NCBI RefSeq assembly: GCF_010183535.1 | Contig: NC_071333.1 | Coordinates: 11,716,587-11,780,586 of the forward strand | Origin: Caenorhabditis remanei | Taxonomy: Eukaryota > Nematoda > Chromadorea > Rhabditida > Rhabditidae | Reading direction: 5' to 3' | DNA: 64,000 nt | Shown: positions 1 through 11,168 of the stretch, piece by piece | Position numbering within the stretch: position 1 is the stretch's first letter | Layout of the letters: every line of letters starts with the position of its first letter | Program-made: the position numbers and the translations under genes | Notes under the pieces: generated by a model | What the model was told of the DNA's origin: nothing | The model's database searches: none | What the model saw: only the letters and a program-made list of their open reading frames with translations

Positions 1-3000
1 CATAAAACAGAAGGCGTTCATACCTTTACATACAAACACACAGTGCTCGTTTACGACAAAGACTAGGGCTGTGAATGTGGTGAGACAGCGTAGAGAACGG
101 ACAGACAGTACAACAGAAGCGGTACGATAAAAGAGGTGCAGGACCATCGACTGGTATTGTTTGCAGATGGGTTACCAGCCATTCAAACTCGGCCTCTTGA
201 GTAACTGCTAATCCACTCTCGAAAACCTATCATTTGATTCGGCGAAGCGGGAGAAAACATGCACGGAAGTGAATTGAAACATTTTAATAGAAACAGAAAT
301 TTTGGTTTTCCCCAAGTTGTCGAAATTTGAAAATCATGACGAATAGATGAGAATTATGAAAAAAAAAGAATGAAAAAAATATGATAGAGCAGATCAAGAT
401 AGAACGCAAAACATTGTATTTATCTGACGTGTTGCTTGTGGTGCTTGTTGGGTGAGAAACGACGTGCGAGAATGAATTGCACAATCGTCACCGATTAGAT
501 CTCGGTCGATTATGATCATTATGTGTATTGCATGTTAGACCATGGATATGTATGCATCCTAGAATATAATGAGAAATTTTTTTTCTCATGATTTGAAGCA
601 GAATTATGTTTTGATAGTTATAATGGTTGTCGAATGGGGGCGTGTCCCTAAAAACATTTACTCAATGATGAGACGGAAAGGTACTAGTACAAGAACGCAG
701 CTGGTGGGTCTTGCACCTGGAACTTTTTTTTTCCTTTTTTGTCAACATACTCTTTTTGGAGACTATCCAACTAAAAAAAGGAAATCTTTCGAAAAGAGTG
801 CAATTCTACCATTAAACTGATTCTCATATAATGAGATTTGAAAGGAATCAAAAATGTGTACAGGGATTCAATTGTCCCACAATTATGATTGATGGACTAG
901 ATAAAATAGTCTCTTAGAAGCCGCCACTGCGGATTGACCCCTCGCAAGAGCCCAGATGTTGTCCAACGTTTGAGGTATAATCCTTTCTCGATGGGAGGTA
1001 ATGCCTCTTTTTTTTTGGACAATTAAGGTAATGTTCTCATAATTGGAGGGAAAGATGGATGCCTACATGGCCCGGACTTGAAAGCATTCAAAAAAGGAAA
1101 GCTAAATTTGTATGAATGACTACAATGAAAACAACTTGAATTGTAAAATCTGTAAAACTCATTTTATACTAGCTTGTGAACTTCAAAAGAACAGAGCGTA
1201 CATTGAATGAAATATGCATTTTTATTCATGGAAAGTTGAAAAAATTTTTTATAGCAAAACGTGAAGAATCAAACGGCGAAACCTTAAAGTACAGGAATAA
1301 AAGAACATTGATAAGATTGGTATTGCCGAAGCAATGTTGAAGAAGTTCTACTATATGAAAAACGAGAATGGCCATGCAAGCTACAAGCCGATGGAAATAT
1401 TAGTGAGCAAAATAAAAAATTGGTTGAAAAAACAGACAAACGCAAAACATATGGATAACTAGATGACATTCCGAAACTTTGTAATAATCTTTCATAGTCA
1501 TATCGTGGCTCTAAAAATACTCGAGACGGAGTTTAAAAATTGCTATTCTTATTGGTTTAAATTCTCAAATGAAATACATGTGCTTTGTTTAAAAAAATAA
1601 GAAGTCGAAAAAGTCGATGTAGTCTCACTAACACAAGGAATTTGTCCATGGCTAGATCGAATTCATCTGTATTATTTCTCAATCACACACCTTGATTGTA
1701 TAGATCAATCCTGGAGCGTCATTTTTGTAGTTGACAACTTTTTTGTATAATGATTTCATAGAAAGACGTTTGTTATAAAAAAATTCATTTTTCTCCGTTT
1801 TTACTAAAATGGAGAAAAATAAGTGGTTCCAGCGTTCCACACAAAGTTTCCATATTGGAAGAAATTTCACAAAAATTGTCAATTGTTAAAGTGGAGTTTC
1901 ATGAATGTCCCTCACAGTCATATAACTCTTTTAGCTCGTCATTTCTTACCCAATCATGGGAGAGTGCTAATTTCGTACTTGTAACTGCGAGTGTTCATAT
2001 TTCTGTGGCCGATACTGTACAGTGATACTTTTTGCCGTATTTCACTGTTTTGAGAACAGTTTCTGGATGTATTGAAAACTATGTAAGATAATTTAGATGC
2101 CCGATACCTTAATATTTTTTAAGCTTCTTACAAACTCTGGTTCTTCAGGAAAACTCTGACTATTTGTATTCTGACTATGAGTATTTTGCATTGAGGGTTT
2201 TTGAAGACGTATTTGTGCGTTTTTGATCGATATAAATTAGGGTTAAGAAGTTTTTGGCAATAACAGTCGTCTGGTTCCGTGGTTGCGCGCAAGGCTTTAA
2301 AAGACGTTAAAGAATTAGATGTTCAGTGCCGATTATTGAAAACGATGAATACCATTAGCAGATAATCTCTTATTTGGCTGATCTGAAAACGATAGATCAT
2401 TCCGACAATTAGTTTGAATTATTCCATCGAGGTCTTATTAAGAACTTCGTGAGTAAACATTATTCAGCTCCTGTAAATTAGTGATCATACATCTCTCAAT
2501 TTCTAATAATGATAAAATTACTAGGATTATACCTTATTTAACTCAATCTAAAACTCCACATCCCAGAACGCTGCGGTTCTGGAATGCGTTAACAATCGTT
2601 GAGCGTCACTACAGAATCATTATAGTAAAAAACTTTTCACGATTTTGTGTCAAGAGAGAAATCAAGAATAATCACCAAAAACAAATATTTCATGACTTGA
2701 GATGTTGATATGAGCATGAATGTAACCAAACTGTATATTCTATATAGTTTGAATAATTTACTCGTATTTTCTTTTGCGATCAAAAAATACCTAGTTTCTT
2801 TCCACATTCCATTCTTACACTCATATTTATCAATGATGTATCCTCTTCAAAGTATGAAATTTATGGTTTGAGATTTTTTTAAATAACATAGTCGAATGAT
2901 TACTTTGTTGATTTTGCTCCTGGTATTTTTTTCTGATAAAACGTTTTTTTTAATTTTTGATGAACTAGAAAATTCTGTCGAGCCCTCGACGTAGTGATTA

Positions 3001-5324
3001 GAGAGCTCTGCTCAACTCACGGTTTATTGAGACTAGATCAAAATCAGATAAATATAATTCGTATATCTTCAAGGCCAGACGTCTTTAAACTCAGTCAACC
3101 AACTGTGTGTTCACTTCACCCCAATGCTCTCTTTTTCTCTCCACAATAGATACCTCACATTTCCTCCAGCAGCTAGATCTATTTGTGAAACAATGCAAAA
3201 GCGCTCCTCTAATTCTCCCGCGAAATGAATTCGAATGCCTTGGCGCAGCCTTTTTCTCTTCATAATTTTATCAGCTTTTAACCATTTTTGGAATATTGAT
3301 CAGTGTTTTCTCCATGTTTGTACCACATCACTAATTGAATGAATTATTTGCCACTAATATTTTCATTCTACTCTAAACAATCCAATCAAACTCAAACTAT
3401 TTAACTGATGCACAATTTATTTATCTAAGAATGAATCTACTATCACAATTTGCCTGACTCATCAGTCAAACTATTCTCCAACAAAGTTTATTGTTTTTTC
3501 GTAAGAGTTTCAAAGATTCAGATGTTTCCATCAGTTTATAAAACTTTTTTTCAGTCTTTTCAAAACTTTGCATAAACCCTGCCTTTACCGGTTGAATTTC
3601 GTCTTTTACTTGACTGAGTATCTGATAGTTTACAAGAAATTCCAGCAACATCTTTTCATTTGAACACCAGTGTGAGCAATCTCTGTTTCTCATATTTCCC
3701 TGCGTAGCGACTCAGTTCAATTCAAGCTTCATTAGTCATTAGAGTAGCTTTTGTTTTCTGCATTGGACCTCTTCTTCTTCGTATATTCTTCCACAAAATC
3801 GTAGTCAGGTGGGAGCTTGGGAATTGAGCCAAACGAGTTGAGCTAGTTATTGTTCACATGAAATATAGCCTAACGATTGAATATCTGCTTCTTACTGTAA
3901 TATTGTATCATTCATTCCATAGAGTGTTAACTTTCTCAAGGATTATCATCATTGTCAAATTTATTTCCTAGCTCTGACGATGATGGGAATCAAACATTTT
4001 CTCTGGTCGCTTATGTATGTGAATTGATCCATGAAAGATTTGTAATCTCGTGTATTTGGCTAAGAACTATGTATGGAAACATTCGAAGACTTGCAGGATA
4101 TCACTGTTTGGGCACTAACCAGGAGAGTAATCATTCTCCAATCCTGACAAACAGTGATGTAGCATAGCCCTATTCTCGTTCAGACTACTTCATGAAGATA
4201 AATTAAGACACTTCGTATTTTCAAACATGAAGTTGACTAATTTCATCTTCAAGGAAAAACATATCAAGCATTGTACTTTTGTTGTAATGTAATTGAGGAC
4301 TAAGCTTCTGCGTGATATTAATCAAATTGATTAGCCAGGTTGTGAATGACGCTAGATGACACCCGCGCATTACTCTGCACCTCGGCAATAACCCTTTCTC
4401 TTTTGCAAGAGAGAATGTATCCTATTGCTGACGTGCCGTCTTTTGAGTCGGGAGGGGCCTCATTGATTTTTTGTGGACACCAGCAAAAGTAGGTGCAACA
4501 TGCAAATAGGACCCTTCTAAGAACATTTCTACATTCGATCTTTGGTCGTTGGAATCAATAATTTAGCAAAGAATACCCCAAGGCCGCTTGTTTTCTTTTT
4601 ACTCTCTCTTGTCTGATAGATATCTCTCTGGTTCCTCCGCTTCGTCTGATACTTTGCTATCACAAAAAACCGAATGCAATGCCGCGTATTCACCCTCCAT
4701 AGTTTTCTCTTTTGCAACGGCTTCACACAGAATGCTAGATTAAGCTTATTCGAATCGCTGCCCCTTAGTCCGCGTCCTCTTCAAACCACGAATACTAAGA
4801 AGATATATCGACGGGCCAGCGTGCGGGTAGTGGAGCGCTTCGGTCTCGACGGCAGTAGGCGACCCCGCCTCAGTGGCATGCACCGTCGATTGCCCTCGTC
4901 TCTTCATACCTTCCCGCTCGTTTATTCGGTTACCAGAATTACCGGAGTGTAGACGCTTATGATCACGATCTGGCAGTGTTGTTCTTTTGTCTGCATGTCT
5001 CGGTTCTCTTCTTTTGCCTCATCTTTTCTTTTGGCCGGATGCCTCCATTTCTGCTCACAGTGTCATTTGAACGGGCAACGTGTCGTCAGTTCGTGTTGTC
5101 TTTTTTTCTTCCCTCCTCTCTTTTTCTCTCTTACTTTTGTATCGTGAATAGCCAAGACAATTTGCATTACTAGATAACTGGCAGTTCCTTTCAACCCAAT
5201 TGCATTCAATTCCTGCAGAAACATAATATCGTTGTTTCTGTTTTTTTATACTTATTGCCTTTTTGTTTTCTTCATAAGGCATCTTGATTCCGCTTTTCGA
5301 ATGATCCAAAACCATCATTTTCAG
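1..5324. other. Gene-poor intergenic region
   Basis: I found no convincing gene in these 5.3 kb. Open frames are short and lack paired splice sites or recognisable motifs. A frame at 3466-3693 (-, 75 codons) has a composition that could be coding but stands alone. Bases 4780-4930 are noticeably more GC-rich than their surroundings, with no open structure I can interpret. The right end (4950-5320) is pyrimidine-rich and leads to a TTTCAG acceptor at 5319-5324, as expected for the outron or 5' intron of the gene starting at 5343. Confidence 0.6.
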
Positions 5325-5342
5325 GTTGTCTCTACGGGTACA

Positions 5343-7152
5343 ATGCCTTTAGGCACAAGAGCTCAAACTCGTAAAAAACGAGATCGAGAGGAGGAAGATG
5401 ACGATGGCCAATCAAAGCCACCTGAGTTCAAGCGTCACAACTCCAAGAATTCCGAAGTAGAAAACTTGGAAGATCAAGGAATAGAGGAGGAACGCTTGAT
5501 TCAACAACAGAATCAGCAACCATCTTCAAGTCGTCGAATTCCTTCAGTTGAAGAAAGAGGATCTGATTTGAACTTACGCAGTTCTCTGTTATCTGTAAAT
5601 CAGTTCGAATCACTTTCACAAAGATCAAGAAATAACGTGGAAGGCGAATCAGAAGAACAAACGGGCAATCGAAAAGAACTTGAGCTCAGCAAGTTCCAGG
5701 CAATACTCAATGCAGATGGCCATCGTTTGAAAATAGTTGTTGAGGAAGCCGGTTCTGAACCAAACGATATTTTGAAAGTAAGTTTTTTTCAAATCTCTTG
5801 CGCTCTTGCTAGCGGGAACGCCTTTATTACAGGTTTTACTATATCCTGGAATCAATGGATCTTAGAAAATAAAAACTGTGAATGCATCATTATGATGTTT
5901 TTTATTCTCAAACCATTTGGTGAAAACGCGTATCTGGAAACCCCTTTAAGAACACTTTGGCAAAACTGATTTAGTTGGCATATTGATTCATTTTCAGACT
6001 ATTCCGATCAAGTGCTTGAAATGCGAAACACAATGCAAGAATACTGATGAGTTGGCTCAACACTACTTGGCTGACCACGCTAACCAAGAACAAAAAGACT
6101 ACGTCGCGCTTTACAATTGCTTTGAGAGAGAAATGTGGCAAGATCTCGAACGATCTATAAACAATCAAAGAATGGAGACTTTTGTGATCAAGTAAAAACC
6201 AGTTGAAGAAATCTGAAAATATAAAGTTTTTTAGGCGATTCTTTGTTACCAGAAAATTTGTTCTTCGCATTCCATTCGACAGCGACATTGTTCCGTATGT
6301 TTTGCCAACGGAGACAAAAGTGTTTCTGCACTCATGCCCAACTGGTACGAAGTACTTTTTTCAAACCGCTCTAACAGTAAGTTGCATTGGTACTGGAACA
6401 AAGTTAATTTTCATGATTTCAGAGAAAATCAAAAGTCGTTCAAGTTTATTTTGTATTTGATGACCATGTAAAGCCTCAAACGTTTGCGCGCAAAGCAAGA
6501 GCAGAAAAGATGTAAGAAATAGTTAGATCAAGTGAGCTGACCACAATTGAATCATTTCAGATTGAAGATCTTCCAAGAAATTGAAGGTTATTCTGCGGAA
6601 CAGTTGATCTCGTTGACTCAAGAAGACAGAGCAGGATTGATCGAACTCCTCGAAGGACAATCAAATAGTAGACTGCGAAAAGAAAAAAAAGAATTCAATT
6701 GCGATTTGTTGAGTAGACTGCAGGCTATTGGCAATGCAAAACGAATGAATCCAGGTGAACCATCGGTACGTGAACAATTAAAAAAAAAATTTTCAGTTCA
6801 AATTAAAGAAGCAATTGAAAAGGGATCTCCAGGCTTCGAAAAACAAGACATTCAGCCAATACATATGAAGAAAAAGCAGACGGCGAACCTGGCTGTAGAG
6901 CCAACGGATACTCCGCAAACGAAGGAGACAGCAAAGCCGAAAGATCAAAAGAAGGCCAAACCAACAAATCAGAAAATGGCCAAATCTGGAATTCAGAGAC
7001 AGGCCGCACCGATTGCAAAGAAGATGGCGAAGAAAACGGCTCCAAAAAGAGAAAGTTCAGGACCACAAAAGCAGAGTGCTTCAAGTAAAAAAAAGCAAAA
7101 AGTAGATGTTAAATTACATTCCAAACCCTTGCATCTATTATTTACTGCTTAA
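5343..7152 (+). CDS. C2H2-finger, lysine-rich nuclear-type protein (unrecognised)
   Basis: Five exons join in phase: 5343-5777, 5998-6191, 6235-6376, 6423-6511 and 6561-7152, giving 483 residues. The start is the first ATG after the TTTCAG acceptor at 5319-5324. Residues 1-60 are basic and acidic with an RKKR-type nuclear signal. One C2H2-like finger is visible: C151-x2-C154-x12-H167-x4-H172. A globular middle follows (about residues 190-330). The last 130 residues are rich in K, Q, P and A with degenerate KPK.QKK units, typical of a nucleic-acid-binding or chromatin tail. I do not recognise the family; it may be nematode-specific. A 31-base stretch at 6766-6796 looks like an intron (GTACG...TTTCAG) but is too short, and removing it breaks the frame, so I read through it. 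The gene converges on the acidic-protein gene 340 bp downstream. Confidence 0.75.
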
Positions 7153-7491
7153 AATCCTGAACTGTTTATAACTAATAGAAAGTTATTCCAAACTATTTTC
7201 GAATATGGATCTTCTGTTCACTTTTGTTCAAAACTGCAAATCTATTTAAACTTTCAGTCTTTCTGAACGAATTTTTGTTTCTCAAGTTTTTCCCCTTGTT
7301 TTTCTTGTATTTTTATCGATTTATAATTCAATTGTAACCAAACCATCGGTTTTTTCTATTCCGCCCGTATATTATGTTTGTGGTCATTTTTTCCATGTCA
7401 CTTAGATTTTGCTCATTTTTATTAGCGATATAAAATACACTTCAAAAAAACAAATTGTTAATATATTTAAATATTCTTAAATGCATGGCTA

Positions 7492-7992
7492 TCAGAGCAA
7501 AATGTTAAGAACAAAATGTTCATCTGGGTTTCCATCCTCATCCTCCTCGTCAGCATCGTATCCAGAATCGTGATCGTCTAGTGGATTGAAAGAGATAAGT
7601 TCGTCTTGATACTCGTCATCGGACGTGAATTCATTACTCCAAATAGACGACACCTGCATGGATCCGTCATGTGACTCGTGATCATCGAGACTGTCTGGCG
7701 AGTCGCTTTCAGCACCGGCTATGCCACGTTCCAGTCTATTCATTCGATCAATAATATCTTCCTCGTCTGTTTCGAACACCTCATCGACAGTCTCCACTCC
7801 GTCATCCCGATACAAATAATATTGTTGATCATCGCTTGAAGAAGAAGAAGTCACATTGCTGTTGATGGATAGATCGGAATGGTAACCACTTCCAGAAGTG
7901 AATTCGTCTTCCAGATGTCTGATTCCAACATCAAATTCCTCCAGATTCTGCCGTATAAGTTCCCGTATAAGTGCTTCGTGGAGAACATTCAT
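7492..7992 (-). CDS. Small highly acidic protein (unrecognised)
   Basis: A 166-residue frame lies in one exon. A TTTTCAG acceptor sits at 8019-8025 on the minus strand, 26 bases before the chosen ATG, so the message is probably SL1 trans-spliced or has an upstream non-coding exon. The N-terminal 25 residues (MNVLHEALIRELIRQNLEEF) look like an amphipathic helix. The rest is dominated by Asp, Glu and Ser, with several DDHDS, DEEDED and SSSSSDD patches and no cysteines. This composition suggests an intrinsically disordered, possibly CK2-phosphorylated protein. No catalytic motif is visible and I assign no function. It converges on the C2H2-finger gene, so the two share a 340 bp terminator region. 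Confidence 0.6.
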   Translation of the reverse strand: MNVLHEALIRELIRQNLEEFDVGIRHLEDEFTSGSGYHSDLSINSNVTSSSSSDDQQYYLYRDDGVETVDEVFETDEEDIIDRMNRLERGIAGAESDSPDSLDDHESHDGSMQVSSIWSNEFTSDDEYQDELISFNPLDDHDSGYDADEEDEDGNPDEHFVLNILL

Positions 7993-8040
7993 TATCGGGA
8001 TCAAACTTTTTCGAACACCTGAAAACAAAAAATTGAACAT

Positions 8041-8860
8041 TTGAGAAGCGAAGAGTAGAGCAATTTATCAAATTGAATGAACGGGGAAAAGAAAAGAAAA
8101 CAGAAACCGAGTACACCCAAATGTGCCATTGTCAGGTCAAATGTACGTAAATGTGTTTTTGATGTATCGATGGCGAGGCGAAAATTTTGTGTGGTTGTTG
8201 TCAAATAGTTCGCGTTTGGGTAGCAAAAACGGAGAAGCGGCGGGAAACGAATGGGAATAGCAGAAACAAAACGTCGGCTGTATTCTAACAATCGATGGCG
8301 ACCACACACATCGAAAAGATGGAAATATGCAGAGAGTTTTGATGGTATGTCAAGCAGAGAGTTGATGAAGGCAAGTGGGTGAAATAGCATCTGAGGACGG
8401 CGAAAAAAGACAACAATCGGTAAAGACAACGCAAAATAAATCTATCATTGATTTGATAGGATTTTTAGCGGATCTTCAATGTGAGACGCTCAGGATCAGA
8501 TTTTCTCATGTTTTAATAATGAAATCAAAATTCATTTAAAGTCAATGATATTTGGAATTAGATGTTGAAAACTGATATCTTTTCCAAATTGTTCGTGTCT
8601 GTTAAAACCCCTATTTATCCTTTTCTGAAAACACTATTCTTTCTTTTTCAACAGTGATAAAGATTTCAGTCTTCCCATTTGTTATCATCTACTCTCCCTC
8701 ATTATTACTACTTCCATATTCGAAAAGAAATTCAAAAAAGGTCTGATGATCAAAAGGTCATTGCATTGATCGATCTGCCCGCCCATGTACAAAGTAGGCA
8801 AACAAACTTTCGCCATGACGCCACTCCTTTCTGAGGTCTCCCTAGCTCCGCCCCTCGCAC
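8041..8860. other. Intergenic, upstream of the acidic-protein gene
   Basis: This is probably promoter and 5' untranslated sequence of the minus-strand acidic-protein gene. The long minus-strand frame at 8001-8429 crosses the TTTTCAG acceptor at 8019-8025 and has no recognisable content, so I treat it as chance. A CTCCGCCCC element at 8846-8854 lies just before the TATA-like box. Confidence 0.45.
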
Positions 8861-8867
8861 TATAAAA
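8861..8867 (+). promoter_or_regulatory. TATA-like box with adjacent GC box
   Basis: TATAAAA is followed by GGGGGCG and preceded by CTCCGCCCC at 8846-8854. Plus-strand polarity would place initiation near 8890-8900, followed by a hairpin-forming segment at 8946-9003 but no long open frame. It could be the promoter of a non-coding transcript, or a chance AT-rich heptamer. Confidence 0.35.
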
Positions 8868-8945
8868 GGGGGCGAGCTGATGGATTTTATCATTCGTCTT
8901 TTATTCTTCTCCACTCTAATATTCAAACCCAATCTTCTTCCGAGC

Positions 8946-9003
8946 AGAGAATCGCCCCTAGTGACCCACCACAGTAGTGTGAGGTGACTAGAGCCAATTC
9001 TCT
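8946..9003 (+). ncRNA. Possible hairpin RNA (pre-miRNA-like)
   Basis: The 58-base segment folds back on itself. AGAGAAT (8946-8952) pairs with ATTCTCT (8997-9003). After an internal loop, CTAGT pairs with ACTAG, then ACC with GGT and CAC.AC with GTGTG around a loop of about four bases. This gives roughly 20 pairs with a few mismatches, within the size range of nematode miRNA precursors. It lies about 80 bases downstream of a TATAAAA box. I do not recognise the mature sequence. The same fold is possible on the minus strand. Confidence 0.3.
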
Positions 9004-11168
9004 TCTTGGTTGCAAGGTGCCCTTTGCCTCAGACAAAGTTGCCTGAGTTAATTCAACAATTGCAGATAGAAATTCAATTGATAGGGAATCAAAGACTGGA
9101 TTGATCCAGCTCCAAAAGATCAATGAGATATGGAAAGATTGAATGGATCTTGCCAAAAATGAAACCAAAACAGGGAGGGAAGAGAGTTATCAGAGATATT
9201 CATACAGAGGTCGTGATATCAATTATTGAAAACTGAAATCATGCAGGAGAGAAGAGTGAGAAACCGAAGTTCTAAAGCGGTTTCATTCACAATACAGAGG
9301 GGTTTAACTAATATTCATGAAAGAAAACTACATGAATCTTGAGCCATTTATTATTCAATGAACCATTTTTCGATTTCAGAGAAGAAATTTTAATTAAAAC
9401 TCATAAATATCTTCTTGTCGGTTGAAATTTTAGCTCAAGCTTTTGATTCTACTTTGCCATAAGCAACGTAGAGTCTTCAAATACATTATCTGATAAGCGC
9501 GTCTGGGTATGCTCACGTCACGTGCGGCATGGAAAAGTCAGTGAAATGGGAACTACAACTGTGTATAAAGCACCATAAATACTATATTATAACGGAATGC
9601 AGTTATATTTTTCAATAACTTCCGAGAGAAATTTTGTAGTTCCAGAAACTCATTAAAATCAAACGAAGAGTTTTTTTGGATGTTCTCTTTGTTGATCTAG
9701 AAGTTACTAATCACGCTGTTTCTATTCAGAACCGAGAAAGAACACCGGGATAATCATATTCATGAATTCTGAATATAGACGCGGTGTCGTTATAATGCTG
9801 TTCTATTAAACTCGCTGTACATGAGTAAATTTCAATTCTCTTTGGGAAGACTTCCGTACTTGTTCATATCAAAGTTCATAGTTTTCAATTGTAATTTTTT
9901 TTTTGAATGTTTAGAAGTCGAGGAATTCAACAAATTTTGAAATTGGCTTGACTTTAGAACACGTTTAGAATGCATTTTCTACCGAAACTGTAGGAATAAT
10001 TCTGGCTCAGAAATCACAACTCTTTCAAAAATACAAGATACTATAAAGTTCCCTTTGGCTTTTACACACTTTGAAGTAAACATCGTTTTCAAACTCTGAG
10101 AATGTTTTATTCTTCTTCCACAACAAAGATTTCAAAAAGTAATATATCAGACTTCAACCTTCCAATCATAACAACCTTGTTTTCACTGTTTCGGAGGAAA
10201 TTTTGCATCATTACGAAATTTCTATTTTCCTTACGAAAACACAAACGTTTCTCGGTTTCGTTTTTTCCCTTTTTTCGTATTTGCCTTTGTTGAAACAAAA
10301 AATAGGGAAATACAGGAGTTTTGAATGTCTTTATAAAATCTTTCTGCGTCTCTTCTCTCTCCAAAAAGAAATTCAAAAAGTGTCGGCTCATCAAAGGTGA
10401 CGGTTCCCATGATTTATTACAGGGTAAATGATATTCAAACTCACCGCCCGCCGGGCTAATAGTACATTGTGTTAGTGATGTCACTTAAGATTTGAAAGAT
10501 AAAAGGATGAAGGGGTCATGGTGTTTAATCAGTGAGGGGTTGAATGGGTGATAAAAAAAAGTAATGGTAGTGAGTAAAAAAGGACGTCGGAGTCGGTCTG
10601 GAGGCACAGCGCACCTACTAAATTCGAATATGGCGTGTAGAAAAAAAGAAGGGTAGTAGAAGAATAGAAGGGGACCAACGGGAAATGAAGGATTTATTTC
10701 CAGTTTTTCCTATTGCGCGATATGTGTTGAACCAGAGGATTTATGAGAAAATCTTATGATTTTTATATAAAACAATTGCTCTCGAGCAGCAAAATGTGCT
10801 TAGCTCCGAATTCGCTCTTTTTTAACTTTCTAAATTTTTGAGTTCGGAAGTGACATCCAATCGAGTATCTTTTTGTTTGAATATTTATTCCGCACAATAA
10901 ATATGAATACTGTAAGAAAGAGAAAAGAAGAACAAATGAATTATCATGTGATGAAAAGGAGATGGATGTACAATAAAAAATGACACATAATAATACATTT
11001 ACTTGGGTTATTTTATGGAAGTAATTGATAATCTGCGTAAGGCAAGTAATCGGAAATAAAACGACTGTGATTTAATGCAAGTTGAGATAATCGTTGATGA
11101 GGTTCAAAAGAATGTTGGATTGCACAGGGGGAGAGATTCTAAAGAAATATTGATTCGATGGATAGTCT
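9004..11168. other. Intergenic, 3' of mls-2
   Basis: No gene seen. AATAAATAT occurs on both strands in the short palindrome-like stretch 10881-10905. The minus copy (AATAAA at 10884-10889) lies about 280 bases past the mls-2 stop and could be its poly(A) signal. The frame at 10107-10484 (-) is purine-rich and low complexity. A block near 10364-10400 resembles one near 8721-8757 (both begin AAAAGAAATTCAAAAA). Confidence 0.45.

Noticed and set aside
4780..4930. GC-rich block as a structural RNA gene
   Set aside because: No cloverleaf, box C/D, box H/ACA or snRNA motif could be made out.
8001..8429. 142-codon minus-strand frame upstream of the acidic protein
   Set aside because: It overlaps the true coding exon in another frame and crosses its TTTTCAG acceptor; composition is random.
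10107..10484. 125-codon minus-strand frame
   Set aside because: Lys/Phe/Arg-biased translation of A/T-rich DNA, open on both strands, no splice context.
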